Shown here: positions 5,997 through 9,107 of the stretch, piece by piece
How the letters are laid out: every line of letters starts with the position of its first letter
Numbering within the stretch: the first letter of the stretch is position 1
DNA from: CBDTTM01 sp965363355
Lineage (GTDB): Bacteria > Bacillota > Negativicutes > Selenomonadales > Selenomonadaceae
Length of the DNA: 9,107 bases
Direction of reading: 5' to 3'
NCBI GenBank assembly: GCA_965363355.1
Contig: CBDTTM010000098.1
Location: 1-9,107 of the forward strand
Notes under the pieces: model-generated
The model's database searches: none
Told to the model about the DNA's origin: nothing
Seen by the model: only the letters and a program-made list of their open reading frames with translations
Translations under genes and position numbers: made by a program

Positions 5997-7189
5997 GCTG
6001 GTATCCCCCTGACAGCTTTGATTTTTTCGATCATCTTCGGAATGATTTCATAAATATCGCCAACTAAACCATAGTTCGCGACTTGAAAAATCATCGCTTT
6101 AGGGTCTTTGTTGATTGAAATGATAACATCAGAATGATTCATTCCAGCAACAAATTGTATCGCTCCAGCAACCCCGCAGGTAATAATGAGCTTTGGTCTT
6201 ACGGTTCTGCCGCTGAGCCCTACCTGATGCTTAGCATCCATCCAGCCCGCTTCAATGACTGGGCGGGTAGCCGCTACTTGTCCACCAAGAAGTCCTGCAA
6301 GTTCTTTTAGCATAATCAAATCATCTGCTTTTTTTATGCCGCGACCAGCTACCACGAGGACCTCTGCCGAATCAATTGTTTCCTCTAATTTCTTAGCTGC
6401 AACGCTGAGAACTTCTACATGGCATTGTAATTTTTGATCTGCAATCTCGCAAGCGATGACTTCGCCTTTTTCTTCAGCCTGACGGGCTGGAGCCTGCATT
6501 ACTTTATAACGAACCGTAGCCATTTGCGGTCTTGTATTTGGGGTTAAGATCTGTGCCATGATATTGCCGCCAAAAGCCGGGCGTATCTGAACTAAATCCG
6601 TATTTTCATTGATATCAAGCACTGTACAATCTGCCGTCAACCCCGTGCGGAAACGAGCTGCTGTTCTCGGAGCCAACTGACGCCCAACGGTTGTAGCACC
6701 GACCAAAATTGCTGTTGGTTTTACTTTTTTTACAAAATCTTCAAAGGCTGCCGTATAAGATTCAATTTTAAAATACTTCAACGCTTCTTTATCATATACA
6801 TAAACTTTATCCACTCCATAATGAAGGAGTTCGCGGCTTGCTTCTTTGATATTATCGCCAATAAACACAGCATATACTGGCTGATTTATCTTTGCTGCCA
6901 ACTCACGTGCTTTTCCTAAAAGTTCATAAGTAACTGGATGAATTACGCCTGCTACATGATCTACATACACTGCAATGCCGCGCCATTGACTTTTGTCGAT
7001 TGCCTGAACAGCCTCTTCTAGGTATTCAACTGCCCCCTGCGGTCCTTTTTTTACGCACAGGCGACACATCTTACAGGCAGCATTTATTTCTAATGCACCG
7101 TTTTTTTCCTCCATTGCACCGAATGGACAAATCTTCATAAGAGCTTGCAGATCCCCGATTTTTTCCTGATGAATTACAAGTTTTGCCAT
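5993..7189 (-). CDS. etfA: Electron transfer flavoprotein alpha subunit with N-terminal iron-sulfur domain (bifurcating type)
   Basis: 398 residues, longer than plain EtfA (about 320) because of an N-terminal ferredoxin-like extension of about 65 residues. The extension has Cys21 in CPFGAM and CKMCRLC at 39-45; Cys39, 42, 45 and 21 suffice for one [4Fe-4S] cluster, while the second motif's Cys is Gly49. The Etf alpha domain follows from about 70. The C-terminal FAD domain shows AGRGIK at 281-286, QVGLSGRTV at 322-330, and CGVAGAIQFVAGM at 338-350. In ordinary EtfA the last reads SGAIQH; the His is Phe here. The layout matches LctC of A. woodii, where the cluster is the ferredoxin entry point. 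GGGGAGGA lies seven bases before the ATG, and the gene is 46 bases after etfB. Proposed role: carry electrons between lactate dehydrogenase, ferredoxin and NAD. Confidence 0.92.
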   Translation of the reverse strand: MAKLVIHQEKIGDLQALMKICPFGAMEEKNGALEINAACKMCRLCVKKGPQGAVEYLEEAVQAIDKSQWRGIAVYVDHVAGVIHPVTYELLGKARELAAKINQPVYAVFIGDNIKEASRELLHYGVDKVYVYDKEALKYFKIESYTAAFEDFVKKVKPTAILVGATTVGRQLAPRTAARFRTGLTADCTVLDINENTDLVQIRPAFGGNIMAQILTPNTRPQMATVRYKVMQAPARQAEEKGEVIACEIADQKLQCHVEVLSVAAKKLEETIDSAEVLVVAGRGIKKADDLIMLKELAGLLGGQVAATRPVIEAGWMDAKHQVGLSGRTVRPKLIITCGVAGAIQFVAGMNHSDVIISINKDPKAMIFQVANYGLVGDIYEIIPKMIEKIKAVRGIPA

Positions 7190-7235
7190 ACTGAAATCCT
7201 CCCCAAATAAGTTTGACGGTCACATGCCGCTTTAA

Positions 7236-8027
7236 TTATTGAATAAATTTCAATTCATTGATTTTATCAAATAGACGATCCGTCAAAGCTGCTGACGATT
7301 CATTCCAAAGTTCTCTTTTTTTGTCCGATACTGGAGGAAATATCCGCTGTACCTGTGTCGGGGAACCACTTAACCCATATTTTTTTTCATCTTTATCAGC
7401 AAAATCAGCTAAAGAATAGGTTTGTATAGCTCTGTCTTTCGTCGCTTTTTTCTTCAAATAGGATGGCAGCCGCGGTGAAAAAATATCCTTTTCAACAGTA
7501 AGCAAACAAGGATACTCTACTTTTAAGGTCTCAAGGTCGTGTGGCATATCCATAACAACACTTACATCCTTAGCGCCTACCTCAACGAATTTAACCACAT
7601 TGCATACACTTGGTATATTCAGATATTCAGCAATTTCCGGTCCAACCTGTGCCGTATCTCCATCCGTAGTTTGTTTGCCACACAAAATCAAATCAAAATC
7701 ACCAAATTTTTTAATGCCTTGTGAAATTGTATAACTAGTTGCCAATACATCAGCACCACCAAATTTTCGGTCTGATATCAGTGCGCCCGCGTCTGCTCCC
7801 ATAGCGTAAGCTTCCTGAATAATTGCCTGCGCCTGTGGAGGTCCCATGGTTATGACACTTACCTTTCCTCCTTGCGATTCTTTAATCTGGAGCGCAGTTT
7901 CTAAAGCATAAAGATCATATGGATTCATCTTGCTGTCTACACCTTTTCGGTCCAAAACGCCTGTAACCGGATCGATTTTCACCTCATTTGTTCCCGGAAC
8001 TTGCTTGATACAAACCAAAATATTCAT
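7236..8027 (-). CDS. etfB: Electron transfer flavoprotein beta subunit (bifurcating type)
   Basis: 263 residues, standard EtfB length. Seen: the N-terminal strand NILVCIKQVPG, NPYD at 35-38, and the nucleotide loop GKQTTDGDTAQVGP at 117-130. Together NPYD and the DGDTAQVGP loop are typical of Etfs that bind a bifurcating FAD where ordinary Etfs bind AMP; this subunit is also the NAD-binding site in that class. First gene of the lactate operon, with GAGGAGAT seven bases before the ATG and a leader of about 147 bases from a consensus promoter. The order etfB-etfA-dehydrogenase equals lctB-lctC-lctD. A bifurcating partner other than lactate dehydrogenase is unlikely, as the dehydrogenase is translationally coupled to etfA. 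Confidence 0.93.
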   Translation of the reverse strand: MNILVCIKQVPGTNEVKIDPVTGVLDRKGVDSKMNPYDLYALETALQIKESQGGKVSVITMGPPQAQAIIQEAYAMGADAGALISDRKFGGADVLATSYTISQGIKKFGDFDLILCGKQTTDGDTAQVGPEIAEYLNIPSVCNVVKFVEVGAKDVSVVMDMPHDLETLKVEYPCLLTVEKDIFSPRLPSYLKKKATKDRAIQTYSLADFADKDEKKYGLSGSPTQVQRIFPPVSDKKRELWNESSAALTDRLFDKINELKFIQ

Positions 8028-8069
8028 ATGATATCTCCTCTCTACTATTCATTGTGATTATTGCATAGG

Positions 8070-8105
8070 TTTTTAAAAATAATGTACATTTATTATTTTT
8101 AAAAA
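8070..8105. repeat. 14-base A/T inverted repeat in the etfB leader
   Basis: TTTTTAAAAATAAT at 8070-8083 is perfectly complementary to ATTATTTTTAAAAA at 8092-8105, with an eight-base spacer. It would form a weak hairpin in the mRNA leader about 45 bases before the etfB start. It contains no G or C, so its stability is low. Confidence 0.6.
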
Positions 8106-8123
8106 TTCTATATATTCTATATA
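8106..8123. repeat. Tandem 9-base repeat TTCTATATA, two copies plus a partial
   Basis: TTCTATATA occurs at 8106-8114 and 8115-8123, followed by TTCT. It lies in the etfB leader directly beside the A/T inverted repeat. No function is evident; slippage in AT-rich DNA is the simple explanation. Confidence 0.6.
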
Positions 8124-8154
8124 TTCTTACTCATTAGAGAGATATATAGAGCGC

Positions 8155-8169
8155 ATTGGTATGACCAAT
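8155..8169. promoter_or_regulatory. FadR/LldR/PdhR-type GntR operator
   Basis: ATTGGT, three bases, then ACCAAT: a perfect six-base inverted repeat with the TGGT-N3-ACCA core bound by FadR-subfamily GntR regulators such as LldR and PdhR. It covers roughly +5 to +20 of the predicted etfB-etfA-lctD transcript, a typical repressor position. The FCD-domain regulator encoded at 8542-9107 is the obvious candidate to bind it, with lactate as a possible inducer. Confidence 0.8.
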
Positions 8170-8180
8170 TCATTGACTAA

Positions 8181-8209
8181 ATTATAAATCTGATGCAAAA
8201 CAATGTCAA
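8181..8209 (-). promoter_or_regulatory. Consensus sigma-A promoter of etfB-etfA-lctD
   Basis: On the minus strand, a perfect TTGACA (complement of 8204-8209) and a perfect TATAAT (complement of 8181-8186) lie 17 bases apart. Transcription should begin near 8174, just before the GntR-type operator. A full-consensus promoter under a repressor suggests a tight on/off switch. Confidence 0.9.
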
Positions 8210-8273
8210 TAAATAATTCACATATAAATCATGTGAATTATTTACCGCATTTATAATTTGTGAATTATTTACC
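8210..8273. repeat. Dyad and direct repeat built on GTGAATTATTTA next to the etfB -35 box
   Basis: TAAATAATTCACAT (8210-8223) and ATGTGAATTATTTA (8231-8244) form a perfect 14-base inverted repeat with a seven-base spacer, touching the -35 hexamer. A 15-base direct copy, TGTGAATTATTTACC, occurs at 8232-8246 and again at 8259-8273. A further 12-base copy is at 8518-8529. The copy at 8258-8275 (TTGTGAA-N4-TTACCAA) resembles a Rex operator (TTGTGAA-N4-TTCACAA) with two mismatches. Its regulator is not identified. Confidence 0.75.
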
Positions 8274-8434
8274 AATCTTATTTTAAAAAGTTTCAAATTA
8301 TCTGAATTATCTTTCACTGTTTTTTCGAATTTTATTTTTCCCTCAGCCATAAAAAAATCAGATAATATAATAAAAATAAGCTATGATAGCGTTTTCATTT
8401 TACAGTTTCCAATTGATTTATTGGTATTATTTCG

Positions 8435-8472
8435 TTTATTGATACAAATTAAGCTTAATCAATATCAATAAA
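8435..8472. repeat. 38-base concentric dyad
   Basis: Outer arms TTTATTGATA (8435-8444) and TATCAATAAA (8463-8472) pair perfectly, and an inner palindrome ATTAAGCTTAAT (8448-8459) shares the same centre. Only the CAA on each side breaks the symmetry. It could be an operator, a cruciform, or a weak processed hairpin 70-107 bases downstream of the GntR gene. It lacks the GC stem of a good terminator. Confidence 0.65.
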
Positions 8473-8517
8473 TTTTTCACATACATAAGAATTCATCAAT
8501 TCATTTTGGGCTATTAC

Positions 8518-8529
8518 GTGAATTATTTA
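8518..8529. repeat. Distant fourth copy of GTGAATTATTTA
   Basis: An exact 12-base copy of the repeat found at 8233-8244 and 8260-8271, lying 12 bases past the stop codon of the GntR-family gene. Confidence 0.6.
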
Positions 8530-8541
8530 TCAATTTAATAT

Positions 8542-9107
8542 TTATGACATTTTTTTGTTATGCTCTGCTAAACTCTCATCAATCAGCTTGAAATGTTCTG
8601 CAACAGATTCTCTGGCACCCATTTTATCGCCAACTTTCAAACATTCAACCATTCGCGCATGCGTTTGTTGTAATTTATTTTCGCCTTTATCCCATTTAAA
8701 GATTTCTTGACGAAGTTCCTTGATGAATTGGTCCATAACAACAGACAACACATCTAATATCGACAGAATCAGTTGGTTTTTGGCAGCACTGATAATCAAA
8801 TAATGGAGCTTCTTATCATATTCCGCCCGCACGGATTCCCGTTCATCTTCTGCCATGCGAAATACAATTTTTTCAAGTTCGTCCACTTCTTCTTTCGTAA
8901 TGCGCTCAACAGCCAAAACAATAGCCGTTTCCTCTAATCCATGCCGCAATTCACTGATTTGACGATAATCAATTTGCTGCATCAAAAATAGCATAGACAG
9001 GGCTTCGCTTAAACTCTTTTCAAAATTGCAAGAAATTGCATTACCGGCACCTTGCTTGCTTGTAATAATTCCTATGTTTTCCAAAAGGCGCATACCTTCT
9101 CTTACAG
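8542..9107 (-). CDS. GntR/FadR-subfamily transcriptional regulator (FCD domain), 5' end beyond window
   Basis: The frame is open to the window edge: 187 full codons before the TAA stop. The visible protein begins with VREGMRLLENIGIITSKQGAG, the second half of the FadR-type winged helix, so the Met at 9091-9093 is internal and about 45 N-terminal residues are missing. The all-helical FCD effector domain follows. Counting from that Met, Asp93, His97, His145 and His167 match the metal- and acid-binding set of FCD proteins, which sense small carboxylates. It lies upstream of and codirectional with etfB-etfA-lctD, and a perfect FadR-type operator sits at the lactate promoter. It is therefore probably the lactate-responsive repressor of that operon, similar in place to the regulator that precedes lctB in A. 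woodii; the ligand is inferred. Confidence 0.9.
   Translation of the reverse strand, partial: VREGMRLLENIGIITSKQGAGNAISCNFEKSLSEALSMLFLMQQIDYRQISELRHGLEETAIVLAVERITKEEVDELEKIVFRMAEDERESVRAEYDKKLHYLIISAAKNQLILSILDVLSVVMDQFIKELRQEIFKWDKGENKLQQTHARMVECLKVGDKMGARESVAEHFKLIDESLAEHNKKMS

Larger units (their letters stand above)
8028..8541. other. 514-base AT-rich intergenic control region without a gene
   Basis: No credible open reading frame or structured RNA gene is visible on either strand. From low to high coordinate it holds the etfB leader with an all-A/T inverted repeat and 9-base tandem repeats, the GntR-type operator, the etfB promoter, a cluster of GTGAATTATTTA repeats, and a 38-base dyad. 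No convincing terminator for the upstream GntR gene was found, so read-through into the lactate operon is possible. Confidence 0.8.

Noticed and set aside
8219..8236. CRP-like site in the TTCACAT/ATGTGAA dyad
   Set aside because: The half-sites point the wrong way for TGTGA-N6-TCACA, and the spacing does not fit.
8380..8390. Small hairpin GCTA-TGA-TAGC near an A-run, as a terminator for the GntR gene
   Set aside because: Only four base pairs, too weak to call a terminator.
9091..9093. ATG as the start of the GntR-family gene
   Set aside because: The frame continues to the window edge with VREG, a conserved part of the FadR-type helix-turn-helix, so this Met is internal.

Overview
The window looks like chromosomal DNA of an anaerobic, low-GC Bacillota (GC about 40% by eye), plausibly a lactate-using member of the Negativicutes or Clostridia. 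The signs are strong GGAGG-type ribosome binding sites, consensus sigma-A promoters, a bifurcating-type EtfA with an N-terminal iron-sulfur domain, and an OhrR close to the Bacillus type. The genus cannot be fixed from this sequence. I see no mobile element, rRNA, tRNA or CRISPR array.

Region 1 (1-3600, all minus strand) is a thiol-redox and peroxide-defence cluster in the order trxB-like reductase, glutaredoxin-like protein, two-cysteine glutathione peroxidase homologue, OhrR repressor, then thioredoxin after a 131-base gap. A hairpin terminator at 776-811 follows. Beyond it is the N-terminal 241 codons of a ROK-family sugar kinase or regulator, cut by the window edge. The cluster reads from a strong promoter (TTGACA-17-TATACT, 3565-3593). 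TACAAT/ATTGT-type inverted repeats at 3519-3546 resemble OhrR boxes, so the OhrR inside the operon probably controls it. The Gpx has the cysteine pair of thioredoxin-dependent enzymes, so reductase, thioredoxin and peroxidase could form one electron chain.

Region 2 (3686-4590, plus strand) is a single DeoR-family regulator with its own promoter (TTGATT-17-TATAAT). It ends in a bidirectional terminator shared with the converging lactate operon.

Region 3 (4593-8209, minus strand) is etfB-etfA-FAD-linked dehydrogenase, matching the lctBCD order of Acetobacterium woodii. That complex oxidises lactate with NAD+ by using reduced ferredoxin to pull the electrons uphill. The promoter is a perfect consensus (TTGACA-17-TATAAT, 8181-8209). 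A perfect FadR/LldR/PdhR-type operator (ATTGGT-3-ACCAAT, 8155-8169) lies just downstream of the expected transcription start.

Region 4 (8210-9107) has a repeat-rich AT intergenic stretch, then the C-terminal part of a GntR/FadR-family (FCD domain) regulator on the minus strand, probably the lactate-responsive repressor that binds that operator. The intergenic stretch carries four exact copies of GTGAATTATTTA, two of them forming a 14-base-arm dyad against the -35 box, and a separate 38-base concentric dyad. No gene in the window accounts for either.
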